Counted from the stretch's first letter, positions 26,024-34,736 are shown. The stretch is 64,000 nucleotides of DNA from Cohnella mopanensis (GCF_022352055.1 NZ_JAKRWM010000006.1:186001-250000); one strand, 5' to 3'. Translations and numbers: made by a program. Notes: generated from the letters alone by a model not told the origin.

Positions 26024-26497
26024 ATGGATCAAAATTACAGTACTTCTTTTACCGTAGACCAAAGTCCCGAAGAAGTCTTCGCCGCCATCAATAACGCACG
26101 CGGATGGTGGTCGGAAGATCTCGAAGGCAGAACCGACGAACTTGGCGAATTTAAGCATCACTACCGAGACATTCACCGCTGCACTATCGAAATCACTGAG
26201 CTTATTCCAGGTAAAAAGGTTGTTTGGCACGTTACAGACAACTACTTTAACTTCGTAACGGACAAGAGCGAGTGGAAGGACACCGACATTGTCTTTGAAA
26301 TCGCCAAGAAAGGCGACCAAACGGAGGTTCGCTTTACGCACGTAGGTCTAGTGCCCACATACGAATGCTACAGCGTCTGCTCGGACTCCTGGGGCACCTA
26401 TATCAACGGCAGCCTGCGCAGCTTGATTACGGAAGGTAAGGGCCATCCCAACCAGAGCGAGCGAATTGTAAACAAACACGGCTTAGAAAACTCTTAA
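26024..26497 (+). CDS. SRPBCC-fold (AHSA1-like) protein
   Basis: The 157-residue protein starts F-T-V-D-Q-S-P-E-E-V-F-A-A-I-N, then W-W-S-E-D-L-E-G, and has later strands with V-V-W-H-V-T-D-N and E-V-R-F-T-H-V-G-L-V-P-T-Y-E-C-Y. This matches the START/Bet v1-like SRPBCC helix-grip fold of AHSA1-type proteins, which bind small hydrophobic ligands. Two cysteines near C-Y-S-V-C are notable beside a cysteine-bearing HxlR regulator. It is divergent from the HxlR gene and under a promoter that overlaps the operator. Ligand unknown. Confidence 0.85.
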   Translation: MDQNYSTSFTVDQSPEEVFAAINNARGWWSEDLEGRTDELGEFKHHYRDIHRCTIEITELIPGKKVVWHVTDNYFNFVTDKSEWKDTDIVFEIAKKGDQTEVRFTHVGLVPTYECYSVCSDSWGTYINGSLRSLITEGKGHPNQSERIVNKHGLENS

Positions 26498-26589
26498 AAA
26501 GGCCTGGCTATCCCATATGCGCTTACCGTTTCCCGCATTGCTTGAATGGGCCTCTCCGTATCATCCTAATCATCCTATAGAGCGAAGTA

Positions 26590-26613
26590 GAAGGCACCCG
26601 TTTGGGTGCCTTC
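26590..26613. terminator. Hairpin terminator (GGCACCC type)
   Basis: GAAGGCACCC-GTTT-GGGTGCCTTC, a perfect 10-bp stem between the convergent SRPBCC and LysR genes. Confidence 0.75.
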
Positions 26614-26640
26614 GGCATGTCGATTCGGTACAAGGCCCCA

Positions 26641-26670
26641 TTCCTGCCTGCTGGCGGCTGCAGGTAGGAA
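26641..26670 (-). terminator. Hairpin downstream of the LysR gene
   Basis: TTCCTGCCTGC and GCAGGTAGGAA (one mismatch) flank an 8-base loop, 20 bases beyond the LysR stop codon on the minus strand. There is no strong T run. Confidence 0.5.
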
Positions 26671-26689
26671 AGCGACGTCCTATTGACTC

Positions 26690-27583
26690 TTATCCTTCGG
26701 GATGAGAAGTTAATGCTTGCTTTAGATGTTGATAAAGCTTCTGACTCGCCAGTTGGAACGGGTATGCCGATTCCTTGCATAAGATCCCGAATGTCATATC
26801 GATTAGGCTTCCGGTGATCGTCCTGACCGTAGATCCCTTTATACCGGATTCCACCGTTATTTTAGGGACAAGGGCGATCCCCAGCCCGTTCTCGACATAA
26901 TATTTCAACGCCGTCATACTCCCGATCTCCATGGTGTTAAGCGTCACATTCCCCTTCTCCTGCATCGTCATCTCCAACTTCCTTCGATACGGACAACTCG
27001 CCGATGTGACGAGGAGACGATACTCCTGAAAATCTTCCGGTTCAATGACCGCTTTCTGCGCAAGCGGATGATCCTCGGGCAATAGTGCCACAAACTCTTC
27101 CTTAAATAAGGGCTCGAAATATAAATCCGACCCTAAGCTAGGTGCCGTGCAAAGCGAATAATCGATTTCTCCCTTAAGGATCTGCTCTGTAAGGTGTGTC
27201 GTACTCGAGATTTCTAAGGAGATGCGAATTTTCGGGTACATGGACATAAACTTCTTCAGAATACCTGGCAAACGATAACTGGCCGTAGGCTCCGTTACTC
27301 CAATGCGTATGTGCCCTGCTTCGCCGGATTTCAAATCCGATAAGCTTGCTCGAAGCTGCTCCATATTCTTTACGATTTGTAGACTCTGGTCATAAAACAG
27401 CCTTCCCGCCTCCGTAAGGCCGACTTCTTTCCCCCGTTCGATAAGCTGAACACCCAATTCCGATTCAAGCTTTTGTATTTGCATCGTAACTGTCGATTGC
27501 ACGTAGTTCATTTCTTGTGCTGCACGGTTAAAGCTTCCGTGTTTCACGATCATTTGAAAGGTTTTCAGCGTTTTGAGATCCAC
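26690..27583 (-). CDS. LysR-family transcriptional regulator
   Basis: The 297-residue protein starts M-D-L-K-T-L-K-T-F-Q-M-I-V-K-H-G-S-F-N-R-A-A-Q-style LysR helix-turn-helix (about 1-65). A substrate-binding domain follows (about 90-290) with H-I-R-I-G-V-T-E-P-T-A-S-Y and Y-V-E-N-G-L-G-I-A-L-V-P. Length and layout are ordinary. It is divergent from an SDR gene and a symmetric LysR-box-like palindrome lies between them, so regulation of the SDR gene and itself is likely. The effector is unknown. Confidence 0.92.
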   Translation of the reverse strand: MDLKTLKTFQMIVKHGSFNRAAQEMNYVQSTVTMQIQKLESELGVQLIERGKEVGLTEAGRLFYDQSLQIVKNMEQLRASLSDLKSGEAGHIRIGVTEPTASYRLPGILKKFMSMYPKIRISLEISSTTHLTEQILKGEIDYSLCTAPSLGSDLYFEPLFKEEFVALLPEDHPLAQKAVIEPEDFQEYRLLVTSASCPYRRKLEMTMQEKGNVTLNTMEIGSMTALKYYVENGLGIALVPKITVESGIKGSTVRTITGSLIDMTFGILCKESAYPFQLASQKLYQHLKQALTSHPEG

Positions 27584-27601
27584 GATCCATCCCCCTAATG
27601 C

Positions 27602-27620
27602 GGTTCAAGAAAATTGAACC
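27602..27620. promoter_or_regulatory. LysR-box-like palindrome
   Basis: GGTTCAA-GAAAA-TTGAACC is a perfect 7+5+7 dyad, 18 bases upstream of the LysR start codon and 81 before the SDR gene. A further GTTCAATT half site lies at about 27634. It contains the T-N11-A geometry of LysR boxes. Confidence 0.7.
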
Positions 27621-27701
27621 AAACGTTCAGTTAGTTCAATTATACAAATTCCGTTAATCAAATTACAATATAAGTAAAAAAACTGAGGGAGTGGATTTTA
27701 G

Positions 27702-28442
27702 ATGGAATTAATGAACAAAGTAGCCCTTGTTACGGGCGGCGGTACGGGGATTGGCAGGGCAACCAGTGTTGCTCTGGCTAAGCGGGGAGCAATCGTGATC
27801 GTGAACTATTCGCGTTCTCAAGTTGATGCGGATGAAACCGTGCAAAGGATCAACGATGAGGGAGGGCGAGCTATAGCCATCCAAGCTGACGTATCCCAAG
27901 ATGGAGAAGTACGGGCCATGGTTCAAACTGCCGTGCAGCGATTCGGTACGGTCGACCTGCTCGTTAATAATGCCAGCATCACCAAGCATATTTCGATGGA
28001 TAATTTGGAGGCGGCAACGGAGGAAGTATGGGACGAATTATTCGATGTGAATGTGAAGGGCATGTTTTACTGCGCTCGGGCTGTTGCCCCGTATATGAAG
28101 GAAAATATTCAAGGAGCGATCGTCAATCTAGGCAGTATCGCCGGACAGACCGGATTGGGCTCTTCACTTCCCTACGCTGTATCCAAAGCAGCTGTTCACG
28201 GTCTAACGAAGTCGCTAGCAAAAGCCTTGGCCCCCGATATTCGGGTTAACTGTATCGTGCCGGGAGCCGTCGCTACAAGATGGTGGGTCGGAAGAGAAGA
28301 ACAAATGAACAAGCTTGCACCCCGCCTTCTCTTGAAGCGCATCTCGACACCTGAAGATATCGCATCCATGATCTGCGCGGCCTTGGAACAGGATGCGATG
28401 ACCGGCCAGATCATCACGGTTGACAGCGGACAGTCTTTGTAA
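27702..28442 (+). CDS. SDR-family oxidoreductase (FabG-like)
   Basis: The 246-residue classical short-chain dehydrogenase has the cofactor motif T-G-G-G-T-G-I-G (about 12-19), D-V-S for the adenine site, N-N-A-S (about 90), catalytic S in L-G-S-I-A-G, and Y-A-V-S-K (Tyr and Lys of the catalytic set). The end T-G-Q-I-I-T-V-D-S-G-Q-S-L is typical. Arg in N-Y-S-R-S suggests NADP(H) use. GAGGGAG lies about ten bases before the ATG. Substrate unknown; it is probably controlled by the divergent LysR gene. Confidence 0.9.
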   Translation: MELMNKVALVTGGGTGIGRATSVALAKRGAIVIVNYSRSQVDADETVQRINDEGGRAIAIQADVSQDGEVRAMVQTAVQRFGTVDLLVNNASITKHISMDNLEAATEEVWDELFDVNVKGMFYCARAVAPYMKENIQGAIVNLGSIAGQTGLGSSLPYAVSKAAVHGLTKSLAKALAPDIRVNCIVPGAVATRWWVGREEQMNKLAPRLLLKRISTPEDIASMICAALEQDAMTGQIITVDSGQSL

Positions 28443-28483
28443 GAGACGAGAATCCGCTACGATCGGATAGAAGTTAAGAAACT

Positions 28484-28530
28484 TCGCTTTACTTGTGATA
28501 CGGTTCAGCTTAGCGGGTCTATCGGCGAAA
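28484..28530. repeat. Dispersed ~50-bp repeat, copy B
   Basis: TTCGC ... GCGAA bounds a core with TACTTGTGATACGGTTCAGC that matches copy A (22835-22885) at most positions over about 48 bases, allowing one indel. It lies 41 bases after the SDR stop codon. Confidence 0.6.
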
Positions 28531-28715
28531 AATGCGCCGCGGCACTTAACCGCCAAAGGAGAATACGATACTGGACGGTGTCAAAATCAACGGGGAAGCT
28601 CCTGCTTTACCACCTGTGCCGGAAGGCTAGCGAGTTCTCTTTATCCGCAGAACAAAGAGAACTATCACATCGTAGAGGTTGGATACAATCAAAGTTATAC
28701 ATAGATAATCTGATA

Positions 28716-28734
28716 GGGCACCCTTTGGGTGCCC
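28716..28734. terminator. Hairpin terminator (GGCACCC type)
   Basis: GGGCACCC-TTT-GGGTGCCC, a perfect 8-bp stem between convergent genes (SDR and second SLH protein). Confidence 0.7.
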
Positions 28735-28853
28735 CATCGTCTGTTCATCGTATATAACTCTCCAAAGACGCTTGTGCATTTTTCAATAGCCTGATCATTA
28801 GTCTAGTTGCTTACAGAATGTGTCCTTACTGAATTCCGCAATGTAATTACTTT

Positions 28854-31800
28854 CTACGGAATCTGAACGCCTTGTTCCCCATCGTCCGTATTTTTACCGG
28901 CTGCATGATTAATTGAAGCTTCCTGAATATAGCCAAACGCCCAATGCGTCGCAGGGACGTCCGTCCATTTCGGATTCACACCGCTTAGCGGACCTCTCTC
29001 AAGCAGCTTACTAATCATTGTAATGGCCTCAGCACGGGACAATTCTGCTTCCGGACGGAAAGTTCCATCTGGATAACCATTAATAATGCCGACTGCTTTC
29101 GCACTTACTATCGCTTTTTGCGCCCAATGGCCATCCACATCAGGGAACATACTTCCATTGAAGTTAGCTGCAATATCGCCCTTCATCCGGACAACCATAC
29201 TTGCCATTTCAGCCCGTGTGATGGTTTGCTCGGGTTTAAAGCTGCCGTCCGGATAACCCTTCATCAATCCCATTTTCGTCACACGATCAATTGCATCCTT
29301 CGCCCAATGTGCCGCTGGAACATCCGTAAAGGAGATGGATGTTGCCCTCATTTCTTTATCCAGCACCCTTGCGGCTATAGTCGCCATCTCTGCACGGGTA
29401 ATACGGGCATCAGGTTTAAACAATCCGTCTGAGTATCCGGAAACGAATGCTTTGTGAGATGTCTTATCTGCTCTTGCTACCTTATTCCAATTTTCCATAT
29501 AAACAATCGTAAACGTACTAAATTTATTGATTACAAAGCGAATGCCTAATTTACCTGACTCACCATAGGTGACGATTTCGCCTTTGACAAACTCTTTCGT
29601 CCCGTCGCTATGCTCGATGAAAATTCCCAAATCGTCTAATTGCTGCTTAGTCAGTGATACTTCGCTCAAAGGCAGTACCAGTGTAACCGGACGGTTTTGC
29701 AGATTCGTTTCAATGATCATCGGACGACCGATTACGTCCGCGCTCTTGCTGCCAGTTCCAAGCTGTACCTTCTGCTCTGCTCTTGCACGCTGCTCAGTTT
29801 CCTTGCGCTTTTCCTCTTCTTTCACTGGAACAACACGGAAATAAATATCTTCCTTTAATCCCTGCATCGAATCACTTGGTATGTCAATTCGCACATTACT
29901 TGTGACAAGCTCGATCTCTATTCCATTTTCACCCAAGAGTTCAGCAGAAGCTTTCGGAAAAGTAACATTCAATTCCGACACTTCATCTTTTGTATCAGGT
30001 ATCACGATTCGAGCTGATGAAGAACCGGCTGCCGCAAGCTGCTCCACCAGTTTAGCGACTTGCTCCGTTGTGAAATTGAAGTCGTCCTTCTTTTGACCCT
30101 TTGCGTCTGTCGTACGTCTGATGATCACTGTTGATACAACGGTTTTATTCGCATTGCCTGCATTTTCAACATTCGCCGTGATGAATTCAATTTGTGAGGA
30201 GTTGCCACCCGAGCTAGAAGAGCCAGAAGAAGTTGCCCTTAACTCAATGGCAGCCGAAATCACTTGTGTTGCCACATTACCTGCTTTATCTTTGAGCGCC
30301 ATATACACGGTCTTTGTCCCGCTGCCGCCTGTCAGTGTCCATGCTTTGGTTGCGACAACAGTTTCCCATGCACTCCAGTCGACATTATCATTGGAAAACC
30401 GCATCTGTATATCTCCCGAACCGTTGCCATCTGTACTTGACACCGATAATGCGACTGCTATCGTGGCGGTCGACGAAGCGCCGCTGTTGATAAGGAGTGT
30501 CCCTGATGGCGGTACGTTATCCAAGATCACGCTGCTTCCGTCGGTTGTTGTGCTTACTGTATTTCCAGCATTCCCAACACTATCCGCATAATCAATTGTA
30601 AACGCTACAACTCCTTCAGGTTCAATTCCCCTGAATGTATACTTAGCCGTGTAAACAGAGCTGCCAACACTTGCAACGTCTGCAGAATGACCTGCTATTA
30701 CAACGGTAGGAAGTCCGTTTAAGTCTTTATTCGCCGTAAATGTCAATGTCACCGTGTCTCCAGCTTTAGCTAAATCCGAATGCGGATTATCGCTGGATAC
30801 GTTAACTGCTGATAGTGTAGGGAGCACAACCGCTTCCGGTGTCACGACCACTTCGTTGGAGTATGTGCTGCTGTTTTCTGTACTACCCGCCTTGATTGCA
30901 AAATAATAGGTTGTGTCGTTCGTTAGATTTATCGCGTTGTAATGATAAGTAGTGCCCGATACAGTCGCTACTGGTGTGTGACTATAAGTATTGGATGCAG
31001 TTCCTTGATAAATATTATAATAAGTAGCTCCGGTCACAGAGCTCCACGATATCATGGCCTGCTGATCCCCAACTATCGCTGTCACATTCGCAGGCGCTGA
31101 AAGCGGCAATAACGACGTCCATTTTGCATATAGCGTAATATTTGTTGTTATTGTCGTTGATTCAAAGTCGAACAGTGACGTCGTCTCAGTATCGGTATAC
31201 CAACCAGCGAAAGTATAGCCGGTCCTTATCGGCACTTGCGGTTGATTGGCTTTAGTATTAATTGGCACGCCTTGGCTGCTCACAGTCGTTCCACCCTTGC
31301 TGTCAAAGCTAACCATTGCGCCTCTTATGTACACGCCATTACCTGCCACAGCAACGAAAGTATTTTTCCCGAAGATGACGTCCCTATAATACCCTAACCC
31401 GGGTGTTGCTGTTTCAATTTTCCAATTAATCCCATCAATTGAAGTAATAATCGCACCACTCATGCCTACTGCAACATAGAGCCCGCCGTTGCCGCTGTCA
31501 TAGGCCACTTTATTAAGAGTACTGTTGACAGGAGAGGTTACGGCTACAGTTGGTAGAAGAGGACTTGTAGTAGCGTCTGTACGAAAAATTGTTCCGCCAT
31601 CACCGACCGCAATGACTTGGTTGCCATCCGACGCTATACCATTTAAACGACTCACATTGGTAAGCGATACGTCTGATTCCCATGTGGTTCCCGTATTGTC
31701 CACAGACTGTCTAACTACTCCAACTCTGTTGTCTATACTGCTGCCAACTAGAACAAAACGGTTACTAACATATGTAATGTCATAATAACGGGGAGCACCC

Positions 31801-32330
31801 ACTCCAACTGTCGTATTACTCCAAGCTGCACCTGTGGAAGATTGTTCAATCCCTCCACCATTAGATGAGGTTGCCAGGTACTTGTTATTCGCATAAGCAA
31901 TTGAAGAAAATTCATAGGAATTATAGTTTGTACTGCTGGTCCCGGCACTCCAATTTGTGCCGTCACTTGAATAGATGAAAAAAGCTCCCGTCCTGCCATC
32001 GTCCCGTCCAGTTGCGGCATGAAATTTTCCATTTAAAAATTTAACGGTATTAACTCCCTTATTGGTCTGGGCACTCACATCCTGCTGCGTCCAGGTCACT
32101 AAGTCCGGTGAGGTGTAGATAAGTCCGTTTAGCCCTGCTCCTACATAAAGGTTATTTCCATATGCAATAGCTCTCAAGACCACTGGACTTGTTAATGTCC
32201 ATACGTAGGTTTCTTCGGCTGAATCCGCCTTAGCTGGAGTCGGTGCAAATAGCCCTGAACTAATTAGCAAGGTGACGATCATAAAAATGGACATGCTTCT
32301 TCGCAAATAATGCTGCAACTTTCTCACCAC
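28854..32330 (-). CDS. SLH-domain surface protein with BNR-like and InlB-type modules (1158 residues)
   Basis: A signal peptide (about 1-35, hydrophobic core S-I-F-M-I-V-T-L-L-I-S-S-G) is followed by a repeat region (about 40-335) with Y-S-S-D-G-T-N-W and I-T-S-I-D-G-I-N-W motifs, as in BNR/sialidase-like propellers. Next come an InlB-type repeat (G-Y-T-F-A-G-W-Y-T-D, about 340-405), a fibronectin type III-like domain (about 410-500), Ig-like segments (about 500-700), a charged beta region, and three C-terminal SLH modules (about 955-1140: G-Y-S-D-G-L-F-K-P, G-Y-P-D-G-S-F-K-P, G-Y-P-D-G-T-F-R-P). The GTG at 32330 sits two bases after GGAG; a TTG four codons on or the ATG at 32294 are possible true starts. 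Cell-wall-anchored adhesion or binding is inferred. Confidence 0.85.
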   Translation of the reverse strand: MVRKLQHYLRRSMSIFMIVTLLISSGLFAPTPAKADSAEETYVWTLTSPVVLRAIAYGNNLYVGAGLNGLIYTSPDLVTWTQQDVSAQTNKGVNTVKFLNGKFHAATGRDDGRTGAFFIYSSDGTNWSAGTSSTNYNSYEFSSIAYANNKYLATSSNGGGIEQSSTGAAWSNTTVGVGAPRYYDITYVSNRFVLVGSSIDNRVGVVRQSVDNTGTTWESDVSLTNVSRLNGIASDGNQVIAVGDGGTIFRTDATTSPLLPTVAVTSPVNSTLNKVAYDSGNGGLYVAVGMSGAIITSIDGINWKIETATPGLGYYRDVIFGKNTFVAVAGNGVYIRGAMVSFDSKGGTTVSSQGVPINTKANQPQVPIRTGYTFAGWYTDTETTSLFDFESTTITTNITLYAKWTSLLPLSAPANVTAIVGDQQAMISWSSVTGATYYNIYQGTASNTYSHTPVATVSGTTYHYNAINLTNDTTYYFAIKAGSTENSSTYSNEVVVTPEAVVLPTLSAVNVSSDNPHSDLAKAGDTVTLTFTANKDLNGLPTVVIAGHSADVASVGSSVYTAKYTFRGIEPEGVVAFTIDYADSVGNAGNTVSTTTDGSSVILDNVPPSGTLLINSGASSTATIAVALSVSSTDGNGSGDIQMRFSNDNVDWSAWETVVATKAWTLTGGSGTKTVYMALKDKAGNVATQVISAAIELRATSSGSSSSGGNSSQIEFITANVENAGNANKTVVSTVIIRRTTDAKGQKKDDFNFTTEQVAKLVEQLAAAGSSSARIVIPDTKDEVSELNVTFPKASAELLGENGIEIELVTSNVRIDIPSDSMQGLKEDIYFRVVPVKEEEKRKETEQRARAEQKVQLGTGSKSADVIGRPMIIETNLQNRPVTLVLPLSEVSLTKQQLDDLGIFIEHSDGTKEFVKGEIVTYGESGKLGIRFVINKFSTFTIVYMENWNKVARADKTSHKAFVSGYSDGLFKPDARITRAEMATIAARVLDKEMRATSISFTDVPAAHWAKDAIDRVTKMGLMKGYPDGSFKPEQTITRAEMASMVVRMKGDIAANFNGSMFPDVDGHWAQKAIVSAKAVGIINGYPDGTFRPEAELSRAEAITMISKLLERGPLSGVNPKWTDVPATHWAFGYIQEASINHAAGKNTDDGEQGVQIP

Positions 32331-32548
32331 TCCTATGTTATAAAGCGTTTCTTCTTTTTCACTCCTTATATTTTAACAAGTATTAAAACGACTTTTATTA
32401 ATGAAATATTAATGGAATTTCAATACCTTGACATTTTCTCGATGAAAAGTTTGACATTATGCTCTGCATAACTTTATGCGGAAGATCGTAGCGGATTATT
32501 AATGGAAGCAGCGTACTGGATGAAATGGCTGTTCTAGGCTAAAAAAAA

Positions 32549-32569
32549 CGACCTTCCAAAGGAAGGCCG
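32549..32569 (-). terminator. Terminator of the esterase gene
   Basis: On the minus strand CGGCCTTCC-TTT-GGAAGGTCG is followed by T8, 20 bases past the stop codon: a classic rho-independent terminator. Confidence 0.9.
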
Positions 32570-32588
32570 ATTGAGAGGTATGCGTTAC

Positions 32589-33491
32589 TTACTCCGATTC
32601 CGGTCCGGCGTAAAATTGCAGGTAGTTGTCTACTTGGCTGCTCCAATAAGCATCATCATGGTGTCCGCCCTTAGTTACGTGGAACTGGAATGATTTCGTT
32701 TTTACCCCGCTGAAAATATCACTTAATTTCTTAGTGGCGTCCTTGAAGTCGTCTTGGTCGCCCAAGTCGAGGTAAATTTGTACTTTATTCAATTTTTGGT
32801 TTGCCGCCAAGCTAAGAGGATCGCTTACTTTTCTAACGTCTTGAGTCGGGTAAACCAATTTCTCTAGCGGTTCCCACATTTGCCCGACGAATATCGCTGG
32901 AGAGTGTCCGCCCACTTTACCGAATAGATTAGGATTGCGAAGGCCAATATGAAGCGCCGCGAATCCGCCCATCGATGTACCTCCGATATAACGGCTGTTG
33001 CGTGATTTAATCGTATTAAAATGAGTATCTACGTAGGAAATGACGTCCTTCGTTACGTAATCCTCATAAGGTCCGGTCGTTAACACCCCTTCGTCGCCCG
33101 GCTTCCCACTCTCCGCTATATACCCTGGCTTATCGGAAGAGTTCACGCCAAAGCTATTATCCATCTCCGGCGCAACAATGATCAGCGGCTCGATTTTCCC
33201 GCTCGCGATCAGAGCATCCGCCTTTTGCGTAATTTTCAACGCATCGAACCAATGGTTTTCATTAAGCTTGTAAGAATGCAGAACGTACAAGACGGGATAT
33301 TTGTCCTGTCCATCATAGTTAGGCGGTAAGTAGACGTTCAACCTCATGTCCTTCTGCATCGCCTCGCTGAAAAATGTAACCTTGAGCGTAGAAGAAGTCG
33401 CACGACTTGCCCGTGGAGCCGCAGAAACAACAACCGATTGTCCTAATATGCACAAAAGAAGAATAAATCCCAATACTCTTAATCGCTTCAT
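32589..33491 (-). CDS. Secreted alpha/beta-hydrolase, esterase D/Fes-like
   Basis: The 300-residue protein has a signal peptide (about 1-25, ending V-V-S-A-A). It then follows the putative-esterase family: V-Y-L-P-P-N-Y-D near 55, Y-P-V-L-Y-V-L-H-S-Y, the nucleophile elbow G-G-T-S-M-G-G, and a C-terminal H-H in T-K-G-G-H-H-D-D-A-Y-W. The predicted triad is Ser in G-T-S-M-G, Asp in Y-L-D-L-G-D-Q-D-D and the His near the end. Family members cleave acetyl or feruloyl esters on polysaccharides, or mycolyl-type esters. AraC-type control from the adjacent gene is possible. Confidence 0.87.
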   Translation of the reverse strand: MKRLRVLGFILLLCILGQSVVVSAAPRASRATSSTLKVTFFSEAMQKDMRLNVYLPPNYDGQDKYPVLYVLHSYKLNENHWFDALKITQKADALIASGKIEPLIIVAPEMDNSFGVNSSDKPGYIAESGKPGDEGVLTTGPYEDYVTKDVISYVDTHFNTIKSRNSRYIGGTSMGGFAALHIGLRNPNLFGKVGGHSPAIFVGQMWEPLEKLVYPTQDVRKVSDPLSLAANQKLNKVQIYLDLGDQDDFKDATKKLSDIFSGVKTKSFQFHVTKGGHHDDAYWSSQVDNYLQFYAGPESE

Positions 33492-33591
33492 AATTCCTAT
33501 CTCCTGCTTTCGTTTTTAGGGTGATGTTTCCGTATTTCTGGGCCCTTCTGAATTCTAACAATAACTTTTTCCCGTGTGTACTGAATATCCA

Positions 33592-33633
33592 CAGCACGTT
33601 CCTGACTATCGACAGCTTTCATAGAACGTGCTG
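33592..33633. promoter_or_regulatory. Inverted repeat upstream of the esterase
   Basis: CAGCACGTTC and GAACGTGCTG are exact complements separated by 22 bases, about 100 bases upstream of the esterase start. The spacing fits two helical turns between half-sites, so a regulator site is possible; a weak cruciform is the alternative. Confidence 0.4.
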
Positions 33634-33648
33634 CAACGCAACAAAAAA

Positions 33649-33668
33649 AGCGCCCCCGAAGGGAGCGC
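33649..33668 (-). terminator. Terminator of the AraC gene
   Basis: On the minus strand GCGCTCCC-TTCG-GGGGCGC is followed by T7, 12 bases past the AraC stop codon. A TTCG tetraloop supports a real terminator. Confidence 0.88.
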
Positions 33669-33679
33669 CTATGACCTCA

Positions 33680-34594
33680 TCAACTAAGCATAGTACAATA
33701 CTTCGTTATGTACTCGGCTGGGGAGTGGCCCGAATATTTCCGGAACTGCCTAATGAAGTGGGCATCGTCCCGAATCCCGACCATCTCCATAATTTCCGAT
33801 ATGGGAAGCGTCGTATTGCGCAGCATGGGGTCCGCAATGCGCATTCGGATCTGGCATAAGTAAGAGATGACCGAATGGCCCGTCGATTGTTTGAACCAGT
33901 CGTTCAACGTCGTCCGGTTCACATGGAATCGGGAAGTTAAATCCTCTAGCTTGATCTTGTATTTATAGTTCGTATGCAAATATTCAATGATCGGTCTAAT
34001 GGCTTCCGGCCCGGTTTGGGGGATAGCTGACGGCGTATAGCCGATCCGCGGATACAATAGGCGAATTCTGAATAGCAACTCCATCAGATACGAGCGACTG
34101 CGGCAAGGCCAGTACGAATCGGGCTGAACCGTCAAGTTGCTGCCGACCTCGTTCAAGATCTCCTCCACGTACTTGGCGGCAGAACTGTCCAGAAGCATAC
34201 AACCGTAATAGGCCGAAGAACGTTCGATAAAAGGCTCCAACATCCATATATCCTGAAAATCGGTCCCCGCTCCGTTCTTTCCTACATAATGATCCTGCAA
34301 CAGCTGAGTCATCTGATCATTGATTACGCTGGGATCGAACAATAAAGATAGGCTCTTCAGCGAAGCGCTTGTCCGAAACCTCACTTTGTCCTTATCATTC
34401 AGGCAATAGAGGCCCGGAGCGACTACGGGATAGAGAACGTCCCCTACCTGCATCATACCGGTCCCTTCCCTAACTAAGAGAATACGGTAACCGAGCGGAA
34501 CCTCACGATCTTCATGGCTGTAATCTTCCGATGCGTATGCCATCCCTATCCGGATTCCCGTATAATAGGTTTTCCCTTCCGTCCAGAGCTGCAT
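33680..34594 (-). CDS. AraC-family transcriptional regulator
   Basis: The 304-residue protein has an N-terminal cupin-like sensing part (about 20-130: G-Y-R-I-L-L-V-R-E-G-T-G-M-M-Q) and a C-terminal AraC double helix-turn-helix (about 205-300: L-E-D-L-T-S-R-F-H-V-N-R-T-T-L, then I-S-E-I-M-E-M-V-G-I-R-D-D-A-H-F-I-R-Q-F-R-K-Y-S-G-H-S-P-A-E-Y). It lies between the esterase and the sulfatase on the same strand, each with its own terminator. The esterase is the nearest downstream target; carbohydrate-linked control is inferred. Confidence 0.9.
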   Translation of the reverse strand: MQLWTEGKTYYTGIRIGMAYASEDYSHEDREVPLGYRILLVREGTGMMQVGDVLYPVVAPGLYCLNDKDKVRFRTSASLKSLSLLFDPSVINDQMTQLLQDHYVGKNGAGTDFQDIWMLEPFIERSSAYYGCMLLDSSAAKYVEEILNEVGSNLTVQPDSYWPCRSRSYLMELLFRIRLLYPRIGYTPSAIPQTGPEAIRPIIEYLHTNYKYKIKLEDLTSRFHVNRTTLNDWFKQSTGHSVISYLCQIRMRIADPMLRNTTLPISEIMEMVGIRDDAHFIRQFRKYSGHSPAEYITKYCTMLS

Positions 34595-34708
34595 AATATT
34601 TGGCCTACCCCCACACCAAATTAAAAACCAATTTATTCCTTAAATCATCATACCTACACCTTCTTTGTTCGTAAAGCACATTCCTTGGATCGATGGCAGC
34701 GACAAAAA

Positions 34709-34736
34709 AGGAGACCCCTATTTCTAGAGGTCTCCC
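34709..34736. terminator. Hairpin upstream of the AraC gene
   Basis: GGAGACCCCT and AGAGGTCTCC (one mismatch) surround a 6-base loop, preceded by A6 and thus T-tailed on the minus strand. It probably catches read-through from the sulfatase gene. Confidence 0.6.

Larger units (their letters stand above)
28443..28853. other. Gene-poor stretch between SDR and second SLH gene
   Basis: It holds the second copy of a dispersed repeat (28484-28530) and a hairpin terminator (28716-28734). Between them, AAGGAG at about 28556 is followed by an open stretch ending in TAG at about 28629 (K-I-N-G-E-A-P-A-L-P-P-V-P-E-G), which may be the start of a decayed gene. No protein family was recognised and no intact gene is claimed. 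Confidence 0.5.

Noticed and set aside
28495..28704. 69-codon open frame after the SDR gene
   Set aside because: It begins inside a dispersed repeat, lacks a ribosome-binding site and resembles nothing known. Kept only as a possible decayed stretch.
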